Part shown: positions 25,081 to 37,449 of the stretch, piece after piece
Position numbering within the stretch: the first letter of the stretch is position 1
Layout: each line of letters begins with the position of its first letter
Assembly: GCA_021464525.1 (NCBI GenBank)
Contig: JADRCO010000070.1
Location: 1 to 58,648, forward strand
Origin: Rhizophagus sp. LPA8_4_AMF
Lineage: Eukaryota > Glomeromycota > Glomeromycetes > Glomerales > Glomeraceae
Reading direction: 5' to 3'
DNA length: 58,648 nt
Position numbers and translations under genes: made by a program
The notes under the pieces: generated by a model
What the model saw: only the letters and a program-made list of their open reading frames with translations
What the model was told of the DNA's origin: nothing
The model's database searches: none

Positions 25081-26244
25081 GATTAACTGTATTATTTATA
25101 AATATAAACAAATCACTATGTAAATTCAATAATACATCACAACTTTGCAATATTTTAATTTATTACGTTTTTCGTTTAAATGCATTTGATAAGATTTATT
25201 ATTATTATAAATCTAAGGTATTGTTGACGTTCATTAATATACAATAATATTATTTCTTCTGATGGAAGCAGTTAAACATTATAATATATCAGATATCTAA
25301 TAATATAATCGTATGTCGTAAATATTTAAAATGAAATCGCAAGTAAACACTCATCTAATAAATCCAAAGGATTAAAATTTCAAATTTAACAAGAAAATCA
25401 AGAGAACATGCGAATTCAAATTTATCATTTTTACATAACAAAGTTCCTAACTCAAATTCAATTAAATTTCGGTTATTTTATAAATTCTGATACGGATAAA
25501 TTATGTAAGTAAATTGTAGTCAAATTTTTATAAGAACGTATTTTCAAAGTATTACTTTAATATTTATTTTAAATCTGCATTTCATTTCTTCAATCAAATC
25601 AAGTTTAATTATCGCATTCCATTCTTTGCTTAAAATAAAGAATTTTAAAACTACAATTACACTTAAAGACGTTATTTCGAAAATTTATAAAATTACATTT
25701 TTTTAACTTAGATTGGTTTTCGAAAAATTACTGTCAATAATTAAGCCACGTCGTTTCTAAAAATATTTTGGTGTAAAATTAAAGTGCCAATCAATATCAA
25801 AACCGCTGTATGAAAAAAAAATCATCAAAATATTTAATATAAAAAGTTCTTGCATTAATAAATTCATTTTCCATAGGAAAATAATCAAATAATAATTTAA
25901 ATAGATTTCTTTTTCCTATAATACCCGAGTTAGTTTATGGAAACATATGGAAATTTAAATCGACGGTATATCCAAAAGTAGAAAGTATTACAAATTAATA
26001 TATAAATGCACCAAGTGTTTGCACGAAAACAAAGTACACCAGGTAAACAATGCAATGATACTACAAGTAAAATTAAAGTTGATTGTGTTCATCATTTTTG
26101 CGTGCAACATTCTTTACATTACGAAAAAGATATAACATGCGAAAAAATAATACCACCACACATTCTTTTTTTTCTCTATTCATCTTCCTTGTCATTCATA
26201 TGGTTCTTCTTCATTTACCTTACATTCTTTAGAATTAAATAAAA
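25081..26244. other. Intergenic region before subtilase copy 1
   Basis: A+T-rich flank. The frame 26006-26242 ends just before the protease ATG, has no recognisable features and no conserved counterpart before the other copies. I treat it as 5' leader. Confidence 0.5.
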
Positions 26245-27933
26245 ATGATTTCACTGCGTTCCCTAATCCTTCTCTCATTTCTTAACTTATTATTATCATC
26301 CATTACATTCGCTTTAGTATGTCCCTTTACAATACAATCTTCGAATTCGGGTTCACAAAAAGAACATCTGGTTTTTCTTAAAACTTCAATATTATCCATT
26401 CAATCCGCCGTATCGGACCATAAGGAAATGCTTATAAAATGTTTAGGACGCCGTGTGGAAAAGTTTAACCCCGGACAAGGAATATTTAGCAGCAGTAATA
26501 ATAAGAAACCTGATAAAAATCTTATCACAGACTATTCCACTGATGGAAAATTTGCAATTTACAGTGGATTTTTTGATAAAAAGTTTGTCGATACATTATC
26601 AAAAAGAAGTGATGTTAAATTTGTTGAAAAAGTTATTAAAATAAAGGCCAATTATGCTGTTAATAATACTATTATCATTGAAGAGGATCAATTAAAAAAA
26701 AGAGCAGCTACTAACACACCTACTAAAAGAGATTTGCCTTACGTAAGTAATTGTAATATACGAGAAAGGGAAGTTAAAGTTTAATTTCTATGCTAATAAA
26801 ATTAAATTGAATACTAGAACCTGGATCGTATCGACCAAAAAGGTTTTCCATTGGATGGGAAATACAATTACCCAACTAGTGCTGGTTCCGGAGTAAATGT
26901 TTACGTAGTTGACACGTGAGTACATTAAATAATTTGTTCAACGTGTAACAACTTTCTTTAATTTTTCATTTATTTTTTAGAGGAATTGATATTAAAAATG
27001 TTGAATTTGAGGGAAGAGCAAGTTTTGGAGGTAGCTTTTGCGGTGGTTGTTCATCAACCGATGATAATGGGTAAGTGAGAAAAAAAGATTAAATAAATCA
27101 AATTGATCGATTCTAAAAAATTTTATTTCTTTTATACATATAGCCACGGAACTAACGTTGCTGGTATTGTAAGTAACGTTTATAAAAAAATTTCTGAATT
27201 TTTTTCATATTAACATTCATTGAACTTTTTTTCTATTGGTAGATCGGGGGTAAGAAATATGGAGTTGCCAATAAAGCAACTCTTATTGCAATTAAGGTAT
27301 TAGATCGAAATGGGCAAGGTTCTTCAATGACAGTAGTAGCAGGATTGTCTTACGTAATCCTCCAACACTCAAAAAGTTCAAATAAAAAAACGGTGGTCAA
27401 GTAAATATTTTAACTTCATTTAAAATGGTTATCTTAACAAAAATATTAATAAAATTTTAAATTAATTTCATAGTTTGTCACTTGGAGGAGCATTTTCTCA
27501 GGCAATTAATCAAATGATAAGCCTTTGTAGTGATGCTGGTATTCACGTAGTAGTATCAGCAGGTGACGATTCAAGTAATGCATGCAATGTATCGCCAGCA
27601 TCAGCACCACAAGCAATTACTGTTGGAGCCACGGAAAAATCTACAAATAAAATTACAAACTTAACTAATACCGGATCCTGTGTAAAAATTTTTGCTCCAG
27701 GAGTGGATATTGTTGCAGCGGGTGCTTTACTAACTAATTCATTATCCAAGGCTTCAGGAACCAGCCAAGCGTGCCCACACGTTACTGGTGCTATTGCCTT
27801 AATTATTAATAAAAAAGGCAACATGAAGCCATCATCTATGATTAATGAAATAATAACATTATCTACCAAAAATATCTTAACAAACCTAAAAAATGCTACG
27901 CCTAATAGATTTTTACGTATACCCAGTCCATAA
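26245..27933 (+). CDS. Secreted subtilisin-like serine protease (S8A), copy 1
   Basis: Exons 26245-26742, 26818-26915, 26981-27070, 27144-27168, 27243-27400 and 27474-27933 give 442 aa. A signal peptide (about residues 1-24, SLRSLILLSFLNLLLSSITF) precedes an I9-type propeptide with EHLVFLK. The mature domain resembles proteinase K: VYVVDTGID carries the catalytic Asp, DDNGHGTNVAGI the His, and ASGTSQACPHVTG the Ser. The oxyanion-hole position reads SAGDDS where the family has AGN, so Asn is replaced by Asp. The 25-nt fourth exon carries the catalytic His. The protein ends NRFLRIPSP*. It is expected to be extracellular. Closest relatives in the window are the copies at 33798, 39687 and 51481. 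Confidence 0.93.
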
Positions 27934-28620
27934 ATTTGATAATTAGACTTATAAATAGAAACTTTTGCATTTGTTATATATTATTTTTCTTGACAAAATA
28001 GTCAAATTTCGCTCCCTCCTTCCAAATAATTTTACTTGTGTGACATCATTATGAATTAATTCTTTTTTACCCTTGTCAAAATTTCATAACAGACAGGACT
28101 TTATAGTATGATTATTATTATTATCATTAATATTTGTAAATTAGAACATATATTTTATTTTCAGTCGATTAAGAATATGCGGGATTTTAATGACCATCAG
28201 TATAATTAGCATTAACTCATCGCAAGTATTCCTAATGACCGTACTGTAACTCAGTTATAATGGGGGATATCGGTCTTCGACTGATATCTCTATTCAATAA
28301 CTATTTAATATCAATTGTATATTAATTTAAAGATCACTGTGATGGTAAATTTTTACATTATCTTCGTAATTTATGAAGAAAATATTTATCAAGAAAACAG
28401 ATAAATTGTATGTAAATAATAATTCACAGATATACATATTTACATACATATTATACATATTATATTTTTGTTAATAAACATTATAAATTACAATGTATAT
28501 TACTATTTTACAAATTAATAACATTAAAACAATATGACTACTGTAACTATAAAATAAAAAAAAAAGAGCTATGAATTAAATAATAAATTAGTAGAATTAT
28601 AAATTAGAACAATCATTATT
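27934..28620. other. Intergenic region between protease copy 1 and the kinase gene
   Basis: The two genes converge here. It contains one copy of the AGTCGATTA element (28163-28300). Nothing else is recognised. Confidence 0.5.
28163..28300 (+). mobile_element. Short dispersed element, AGTCGATTA…GGTCTTCGAC family, copy A
   Basis: Starts AGTCGATTAAGAATATGCGG, contains GTATTCCTAATGACCG and ends near GGGGGATATCGGTCTTCGAC. The same words in the same order occur inverted at 29163-29317, and the end sequence alone recurs near 41826-41860. Confidence 0.6.
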
Positions 28621-31141
28621 TTATTGTAGCCCATTGTAACTCTTGTTCAGATCTATATTAAAAGAATGAAGAGTTAAAAAAAGAATTTTTGTCAGTAATA
28701 ATTAATATAATATATTTATTTTTACTTGCCTTCTAATGAAAAGTCGTATGTTTGAGTAGCATATCTAGAATCTAAATAAAATTTTGATAATATTTGTTAA
28801 AAAATATAATAATATTTAATAAATTTATCATTATTAAATTTATTAAATATATACCTTCACTTTCTGATATTTGTAGAACTAAAAATTAAATAATACAGAG
28901 AATTATAATTAAAGTTTCAACCGGAATAATTTTTTAATATATATACAAACTTACCAATTTCATCTTTAATACAAAAAAAAAAAAAGGCGAATAATTAACA
29001 ATCGAATAATGTGAAATAAACATTCATTCAATTAAATTAAAAACATGCTTACCGTCATCTTCCGGTAGTGTTAGAGATCTACGATTTTCTAAAAAATTCA
29101 TATTATAAGGCAAACATGAACATTAATATAAATGACTAACAAATAATAATAAATAGTTATTAGATGGGGGAATAGCCGTCGAAGACCGATACCCCCATCC
29201 AATAACTGTCGGTCATTAGGAATACTGCGGTGACCAATAGGAATTAATACTGATTTCAATATTGGATGTTCTCATAAAAATATCTGTCAGTAAAATCTCG
29301 CATATTCCTAATCGACTGAACAATAAATTATTTTAATATTCATACTTTTTTTTAATTTGCCTGAATAATAATAATAAAAATAATTTAATAATTATTAACA
29401 TAAATCTTAAATAGGCGAACTTATTATTTATGAGACCTACCAGCTATTTGATATTTACGAAGTTTATAAGCTCGTTTTTCATTATAATCTGAATTCTTCT
29501 TATATCTCGTTTTTCTTAATTTATTGTCGTCACATTGTTTTATTATTTTCTCTTCTATTGTAGTTGTATTAATATCAAAAGAACTATTAATAGATTTTGA
29601 TTCATAAAATTCTATTTGATTGGTCAATTCTATAGAAAATTCTTCTGTAATTTTTTTTTCTTCTATTTCGGGTTGATCATTTTCTAGATTAATAGAATAA
29701 ATTAATTAAGATGTAATCAAAACCGAAGTTAAAATCCTAAATACTTACCTTGTAATTCTTGTAATTCAGTAGATAAAGATAATTTTCCAAGAGAATAATT
29801 ATATGCTTGAGTTATATAACCTATTAAAAAGAAATCAATTTTAATATTTACTAATTGTGAATTTATTTATTAATAAACTCTCATATCATATACCTGACTC
29901 ATTGCTATTCTCATTTGAATTTTTTATAGTGTCAGATTGATATTCTCGTATTGGTGAATATATATTATTATCAGTCATTTTACATAATTCCATCATTCCT
30001 TCAAATATTTTTGGCAAAATATTAGAATCAGGTCTTTGTGATGGATCAGGGTCCCAACATTGTCTCATAATATCAACATAAAATTCGGGGGTTCCTTCAA
30101 CAATTTTAGGTCTCATTCCATCAAGAATTGCGAGTGCAAGTTCTACATCATGAAACCAATCCGAAAATGGTGGTTTCTTTGAAGTTAATTCCCACATGAT
30201 CATACTTATACTATATACTTCTGATTGTTTTGTATATGGTTTACGTCTTAGAACTTCAGGAGCGATATAAGGTAAAACTCCTTGAAGACTATTTGAAACT
30301 TTTTAATGTATTATATATATATATGAATGTGTTAATTATTTAATTTGATTAATATATATTGGTAAGCATTACACGATACTTTTTGATTCATTTACCTATT
30401 TCCGAATCGCTAGTTTGACAAAGTCCAAAATCATTTATTAAAACTTTATGTTCTTCATCTACTAAAATATTTTTACAATGAATATCTTTATGAAATAAAT
30501 TCATTTGATGAAGAAAATTTAAAGCTTTTGAAACTTTAATAAGAATATTTGCTTTGTCGGTCCAATTTAAGCTTGAAAAAAATTTACGAATATAATTTCG
30601 TAAATCTCCATATTTCGCACATTGTATGACCATAGCATATTCAGCCTCTTCAGGTGCTTTCGTTATTCCATAAAATGGTATAACGTTTTGACCACGACAT
30701 TTATGATGAATTTTAAGCTAAATGATTGAATCAACCAAATTTAATTATAAATTAATTTATAATTAATATAAATCTATTAATATATTTTACCTCTTTTAGA
30801 GAATCACTAATTCTAATAACTTTTAGGACAACATTAAGCGATAATTTTGAAGCCAAAGAATTGTTTAATAACCAATTTCCAAAATAAATCTTTGAATTTC
30901 CACCACTTGTTAAATATTTTATATTCTCAATATTTGAATACGGTATCCATTCAATAAAATCATCACAGAATTTTGAATTTAATTGAGTTTCTTTAATAAA
31001 TTCATCTAATTTGATATCTCCACTTGTCTCATTATTAATTGATGAAAGAAATTGTTTCCTACAAAAGTTATTTGGAGAACTTATCACTTTCTTATTACAT
31101 TGTGTACAAATTTTAAAATTTGATTCTTCTGTTGGGTTCAT
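28621..31141 (-). CDS. Protein kinase with small C-terminal exons
   Basis: The core exons are 30791-31141, 30396-30717, 29894-30298, 29749-29820 and 29441-29683. They encode MNPTEES…, a CTQCNKK pair of cysteines, YLTSGGNSKIYFGNW (Gly loop), VVLKVI (Lys), HKDIHCKNIL (catalytic loop), NDFGL (DFG), APEVL and RQCWDPDPSQRP. This is the kinase type hugely expanded in Rhizophagus. Without further splicing the frame stops at 29424. In-phase small exons follow: 29053-29088, 28955-28963 (9 nt), 28855-28878, 28730-28771 and 28621-28652. They give …SRYATQTYDFSLEDLNK… and 511 aa in total. The intron after 28730 would use a GC donor. A short mobile element lies in the fifth intron. Substrate unknown; a cytosolic signalling role is inferred. 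Confidence 0.82.
29163..29317 (-). mobile_element. Short dispersed element, copy B, inside a kinase intron
   Basis: Read on the minus strand it starts AGTCGATTAGGAATATGCGA, contains GTATTCCTAATGACCG and ends GGGGGTATCGGTCTTCGACG. Its end forms an imperfect hairpin, GATGGGGG…CCCCCATC. It is inverted relative to copy A and lies between kinase exons 29441-29683 and 29053-29088. Confidence 0.6.
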
Positions 31142-31917
31142 TTTAATTATCTTTAAATAAAAAGGGATTAATAAATTCAATGGAGTAAAAAAAAAAAAAT
31201 AAAATATTTTATATTTATTATGTATTACAGGTTTTATGTACATGTAAATAAATGATCTACAAAAATGACATACAACGCAGTCAACGCACGGAACATTTTT
31301 TCCGATTGTTAACTAGCCATTCACATGTATATTCTTTCATAAATGATAACATATTAGTGGGCGCCTTAGGGCAAGCATTACTTTTTTCATACTTTATTTC
31401 CCCAGAAACTAAATATCTCTAAAATCTTTTATTACATCCTTCTTTCATATAACAAAGGACAAAGAATACTACATAAAATATAAAAAAGCAATTAGTAATA
31501 GTTATGTCATATATTCATATAGAACATATAGAAACTAAGGAATGGTTTCGGAGCACAAATGTAACTACATTATTTATACTATTAGTATTGACCGAACGTA
31601 GCTGAAAATTTTCGTGCAGCGTATGCTAACTTGTTTTAGTAAATAAATAATAAATATATATAATTTTTAGTATTCCGAATTTTTCGCAGAAGAATAAGTT
31701 TTAAAGGGAAAGCTTTAGAGTTTGAGGATATATATACACGAAATAGTGATAAACAATTGATAGAATAGTATAAAGTTAATTAAATAAAAAAAAAATGGTG
31801 GAATAATTGATTTATTTGTAAAAATAATATTGTAACACAAGTTATTTACTTTCTATTTAGTGTATTTAATAAATTTTTTAGTGTATACTGTATCTGCTAA
31901 TTTTCTTTAAAAAGTAT

Positions 31918-32096
31918 TACAAGTGCCGCCTGTTATAACGATATCTCATTATAACGACATAATATTATATAACAACATACTATCTTTTGGATTCCTTTGA
32001 TGTCATTATATAAACATAATAAATCTTATTATTACAACAATTAGAAAACATTTACTAATGGCCCGAAGAATGTCGTTATAACGGATGGCACTTGTA
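31918..32096. mobile_element. MITE with TA target site, TIR CAAGTGCC
   Basis: Left TACAAGTGCCGCCTGTTATA and right, read inward, TACAAGTGCCATCCGTTATA form TIRs continuing into ACGA. The 179 bp includes TA at both ends. Non-coding. Confidence 0.8.
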
Positions 32097-33460
32097 TTAA
32101 TATTGATTAAACTAAGTTAAACCACCACAGGAAATAATTCAACTTTATATTATCATTTACGTTGATTTTCTCAACAATCGTAGTATTTTTAATTCCATCC
32201 TATCCTTCTACTTGGAAGAATACTTTACCACTTGTTCGTAGATCATCTTGCCGCATAAAACATTTATTACGTGATTACTTTTTTGCATTGTAAAAACGGG
32301 TATAATATGTCTTGGGATATAGAATGAAGTTTATAATTCCGGCTCGAATTAATTTTTATTAATATCCTTTTATTTAGCGTAATCATTTCCTAAAAACTTT
32401 AACGTACTGTACATTACAATTTATTCTAAGATTCACATCATTTTACAATTGCCTATCTTATAAATCCTAGACCGAAAAAAAAATAAGTATTGGCTTGTAT
32501 TGCAGATCTTTAGAACGTCCCCCTCAATTTTTTTTTTAAGTAGGAAAATAGCCGGGACGGATATATTTTAAATTGGGAAATAATTTTCAAATGATAATAA
32601 GCATATTGCCGAGATACGAATATTCATACAGTTTTCATAATAGGCAACACTTTCGCATATCAAAAATCCTATTATGTGTCAATACGACAAAAGTTTTGCC
32701 AAATTTGATCAAGTTTAATTACACATGCAATTAATATTAATAATGTCAGGGTGTAATTTAAATCTTGCATGCATTTTATAGATATTTTTAATTTATTTTG
32801 CAAAATTTAGATTTACTGGTGGCATGATAATAAAATTATAAAAAGACTACTAGGTAACACTATCGTGTTCTACATATATGCATGTTCATTTGGAAATCAA
32901 TTAATTTATTTGTTTCGAGCAGTTGGGATATTTTTTTGAGTAACATAGTAGACAAGGAGATTTAGATTGAAAGATAAATTTTTTCTAAACTCGAATATTC
33001 TTTCGGAAACAATAACATTTGGATATCGTTTAATTATTAAAATAGTACGAGTATAGCTGCAGTAATGTGGAATGTGGCGATGAAAGTAAGTAGTACGAGA
33101 CAAATTTTGTTTTCGTCACACAAAAATAAGATTTTCAAAATACAATTATGCGTTTAAATATATGTTACGTAAAGACTGGATAATAGCAATGTAGCAAGAT
33201 TTAGTTCTATCTACCAAAAAGTAAAAATGGCAATAAATTATACTTATAGGATGCAGCAACGGAATTGTTTTGCGAATCTAATCCATCGTCGTATTACATT
33301 ATTTTATTTACAAAATCGAAAATGTGAGTAACCGTGTTTGCGGAACATATAATAAATTATCTATCTGTAAATAATAATAAATCTTTTACTTTTTGCATCC
33401 ATGAATTTATATAACTTTTATTTGATATTCATTAAATCACATAAATGTTTGCCTGTATTG

Positions 33461-33483
33461 AGCCCCGTTGCTTGCAACGGGCT
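33461..33483. other. GC-rich perfect hairpin
   Basis: AGCCCCGTTGC, TT, then GCAACGGGCT form a stem of about ten base pairs with a very small loop in A+T-rich DNA. It lies 14 bp before the MITE at 33497. Possibly a mobile-element end. Function unknown. Confidence 0.5.
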
Positions 33484-33496
33484 ACCAACTAGTAAA

Positions 33497-33686
33497 TACA
33501 GTCATCCTCCCATATAGTCACACCCTTCAGGACCAAAAAAAAATGGTGTGATTATAAAAATTATATATGATGTGATTAAAGGGGAGGTTTTTTTAATAAG
33601 TTTATTAGTAACTTGGGATTAATGTAAATGTGCTTATAAGGGAGTTGTGATTATACAGGGGGTGACTATATGGGAGGACGACTGTA
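33497..33686. mobile_element. MITE with TA target site, TIR CAGTCATCCTCCCATAT
   Basis: Left TACAGTCATCCTCCCATATA and right, read inward, TACAGTCGTCCTCCCATATA form TIRs of about 30 bp that continue into GTCAC. 190 bp including TA at both ends. It sits about 110 bp before the ATG of protease copy 2. Confidence 0.82.
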
Positions 33687-33797
33687 TATAATAAAAGAAA
33701 ATATTCGACATCAAATTTTCATCTATTCCATTTCATATCCCTTCTTACCAACTCCACTCCATTCGCCAATCCTTCATTCCTTCGCATTCATTTAATA

Positions 33798-35539
33798 ATG
33801 TCTTCACGTTTCTTAATTTTACTTTCATTCATTATTCTTCTAGTAATTTTATCATTGCCATTCATCACATCGGCTGCACAATGTCCACGTTCAACTACTG
33901 TGCAATCCTCCAATTCACAGGAAGAATTTTTGATTTTCCTTAAAACTCCAGAATTTTCTTCTCAATCCATTGTATCAGTTTTAGATGATCATCTTGGTAT
34001 GCTTACAAAATGCTTAGGACGCCGTGTAGAAAAGTTAAATCTGGAAAAGGAATATTTAGCAGTAATAATAATAAAGTTCTACCTGATAAAACTCTTATCA
34101 CAGATTATTCAATTAGTGGAGTCTTTGCAGTTTATAGTGGATTTTTTGATAATAATTTTGTTAAAAATAATTTAGCAAAAAGAAGTTACGGGAAATTTAT
34201 TGAAAAGGTTATTAATATAAAGGCCAATTATGCTCTTAATCATACTATTATTTTTGAAGATAGTAACTTAGAAAAAAGGACTATTCAAACCGGTGCACCT
34301 TTCGTAAGTATCCAGTATTACAATTGTACATATGGAAAAGAAAGAGACTAAAATTCAATATCTAAATAAATTTTTATTGATAGAATCTTGATCGTATCGG
34401 TCAAAAAACTTTTCCATTAGATGGGAAATATAATTATCCAACTAATGCTGGTTCCGGAGTAAACGTTTATGTAGTTGACACGTGAGTATGTCCAACGAAT
34501 TGGTTTTCTTTTAATTTCATTTATTGATTTATTTACTTATTTATTTTAGAGGAATTGATATTAAAAATGTTGAATTTGAGGGAAGAGCAAGTTTCGGAGG
34601 TAGCTTTTGCTCTGGTTGTTCATCAACCGATGATCACGGGTAAAGTAAAATAATGAAATTATTTTATTTTATTTTATTTTATTTTTTAAACGATCTCAAG
34701 AAAAAATCTTTTTTTTTCTTTCCCAAAATATTAGCCATGGGACTAATGTTGCTGGAATAGTAAGTACAAGTACATAATTGAGAAATTATTGAGACTTAAA
34801 TTGCATTCATGTTTATTTTTTTTTTTCAATAGATTGGTGGCAAGAAATATGGGGTTGCAAAAAAACAAAACTCATTGCAGTTAAAGTATTAGACCATAAT
34901 GGGCGAGGTTCTTCAATAACAGTAGTAGCAGGATTGTCATATGTAATTCTCCAACACTCAAAAAGTTCAAATAAAAATACGGTCATTAAGTAAAGCCTCC
35001 CTCTCTTTTTAACTTCACATAAAAAAACTTTAATCTTAACAAAATACTAATATAAATTTAAATTAATTTCATAGTTTATCGTTTGGAGGAGCATTTTCTC
35101 AAGCAATTAATCAAATGGTAAGCTTTTGCTCCAATGTTGGTATTCATGTAGTAGTATCAGCAGGTGATGGATCAGGTGATGCATGTAAAATGTCACCAGC
35201 ATCAGCACCACAAGCAATTACTGTTGGAGCCACGGAAAAATCTACAGATGATATTACAAGTATTACTAATACTGGATCTTGTGTACAAATTTTTGCCCCG
35301 GGAAGAGATATTATTGCAGCAGGTGCTCATCTAACTAATTCATTATCCATATGCATGGCTTCAGGAACCAGCCAAGCCTGCCCACACGTCGCTGGTACTG
35401 TCGCTTTAATTATTAATAAAAAGGGCAACATAATTCCATCATCTATGATAAATGAATTAATAACATTATCTACCAAAAATACTTAAAAAATACGAAAAAA
35501 GCTAAGCCTAATAGATTTTTACGTATACCTAGTCCATAA
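33798..35539 (+). pseudogene. Decayed subtilisin-like protease, copy 2
   Basis: It has the same six-exon layout as copy 1: signal peptide from 33798, VYVVDT, a His exon GHGTNVAGI, and GTSQACPH. All GT-AG borders still look usable. Three single-base-type frame changes break it relative to the intact copies: one in exon 1 near 34048 (after GRRVEKLN), one in exon 5 near 34860 (after KKYGVAK), and one close to the C-terminus near 35487, after which the expected NRFLRIPSP* appears in another frame. SLGG is SFGG here. The oxyanion site is SAGD as in the other copies. Assembly error should be excluded. Otherwise this is a recent pseudogene, since the rest is barely changed. Confidence 0.8.
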
Positions 35540-36029
35540 TTATGAAAAATTAGATATAAAGAAGACTACTTAATAAATATGGTTGTATAAATCATGTAAA
35601 GAATTTATATCAGTTATTACGCCCATAAATGTAATAAAATTAATATTCACAGAATTATTATAGTACAACTACCATATCGTTGTTCTACTAAGTACTCTAG
35701 TCCTCACCTGAATCATCAGCCTCACTTGTCCTATATTATAAACAGCTACCAAATTGCTTAAGGAGCGTCCTTAGATGACTTCTTATATCGTGACATTTTG
35801 ATGAAGTTGGATATGTTATTTATTTAACAATAATGATATTTAAAATAATGGTTTTTAAATAATGATTTAAAAAATCATTAGCCACGTGATAAACTGGGAT
35901 TTATAAACATATCCGGTTGCTTCAATTACCGTATTATTGAATGAAACTTTATCAGTTATTAATAATCACTCACAATTCACAAAATGATAAGAATAAACAT
36001 AAAGTCACTTTATTTTTTCATCTGTGAAA

Positions 36030-36625
36030 AAGTTTGTAAACGTCTAACGTGCTGATGTAACTATCCTTCTTGATATTTCTCTCATAAAACCCGTGAACCG
36101 TAGTCTTAAATTTCCCCAAGTGCGTGAATTTCCATTGCTATGTGAAGGCACATATCTCCAAAGTAAACCTTCTTTTGTCTTTGATTTTATTGAAAAGTTA
36201 CTTGCATTGGGCCCAGATGGATAAGCTAATGTCTCTGAATGTCATTAGATCTGAGCCTGTGATAAAATATTTTAGTAAGATATAGTAAATAGCATCGATT
36301 TATCAAAAGACTCTTATTTTTTTCACCAGAAGAATAAGAGCTCGCACATAATTAAAGTTTCAGATTGGTTGGTAACACTCAACACATCAGGTTCTACTGA
36401 CTGAATTCTTTGATAATTGTGTAATATTAAATCAATCCCTTTGGAGAGCTTCTATAGAGCATTGATTAAATCAAAATCATTATGGTAGGCTCCTTCAATA
36501 GTATTAAATCTTTATTGATCAATGTTAAAATTTTCTGCGCTTCCTTGGCATAGCCATCATCACGTGTCTCAAAATTTTCAATTTCTGCGGTTAATTTCTC
36601 TGCAGCTGCATACTGCAGGACCCCG
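36030..36625 (-). pseudogene. Decayed host-type gene, unrecognised family
   Basis: The minus strand reads AEKLTAEIENFETRDDGYA, then EAQKILTLINKDLILL, then KGIDLILHNYQRIQSVEPDV, and further on an open stretch SLAYPSGPNASNFSIKSK… continuing to GFMREISRRIVTSA. Several stops and frame changes separate the pieces. Coding-like composition and continuity of sense support a former gene of helical character. I cannot name the family. Confidence 0.5.
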
Positions 36626-36959
36626 AATAATTATAAATCCAAAGTGTTAATTAAGAATCCAAGGAAATATATTACATAGATTTAGCTATTTATACATTTT
36701 TATCATATAACTTTTGTTATGTATTGAAATATCCTTTTATCATGTAACTTTAATACTATTTTTTTATTAGCATTGTATATAGTAGCCCAATATAAAATGG
36801 ATCTATAAGTCTCATAAAGCAAATTTTTGATATAAATGGATCTTTTATAGAAAATTTGCTATTTTTAGTATTTCTCAATCATCACTATAAAATAATTTTA
36901 CATATAATATTTTAAATTTTATATAATTTTAACGAAATTTAGCTTAGAATTATGGAATT

Positions 36960-37320
36960 TGGTTAATATTAACCATATAACAAGCAATGATAAAAGATAC
37001 AAAGGCCAAAAACATGATAGTACACTCAAGGTAAAGAGAGTGTACTAAAATCAAAATAATACACTTAAAGATCATAAGTAAAATATTTAAAGATCAAAAA
37101 GAATAAGATCAAAGAGCGATACTTAAAAATGCGATACAACAAAGATCAAGAGAATGATACATAAAATAAAAAGCAATATATTTATCTAAAGATTAAAAAG
37201 CAATACAGATATCTAAAGATCAAAAGTATGATACATCAAGTAATACATCTAAAATTAAAAATGTGATACATCAAAGTTCAAGAACATGATATATCCAGAT
37301 CAAGAATAATATACTGTACT
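36960..37320. repeat. Degenerate tandem repeat with GATACAT and AAAGATCAAAA words
   Basis: At least eight variants of GATACA(T)/CAATAC and as many AAAGATCAAAA/AAGATCAAGA words alternate over about 350 bp. Unit length is irregular. No coding sense. Confidence 0.5.
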
Positions 37321-37449
37321 GTACATACCGAGGGCACGATCGAACTGCTTCAGCCAAAAAACTGCAACGGATTAGTTTTGAAATGGAATAACTGTGCTGA
37401 AATTTCAACCGGCTAATTTTCATTAAAAATCATTCGTTTATTATGTTGT

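Larger units (their letters stand above)
31142..33797. other. Divergent intergenic region with two MITEs and a hairpin
   Basis: Lies between the kinase start and protease copy 2. Holds the MITEs at 31918-32096 and 33497-33686 and the hairpin at 33461-33483. No gene seen; the frame at 32906-33103 is unsupported. Confidence 0.5.

Noticed and set aside
25860-25885. Near-palindrome around TTTTCCATAGGAAAA
   Set aside because: Not a true inverted repeat when the centre is checked; probably chance.
26006-26242. Open frame ending just before protease copy 1
   Set aside because: No domain, no matching frame upstream of the other copies and cysteine/histidine-rich but low-complexity content; better explained as 5' leader.
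27543-27869. Minus-strand frame of 108 codons
   Set aside because: Shadow of the last exon of protease copy 1.
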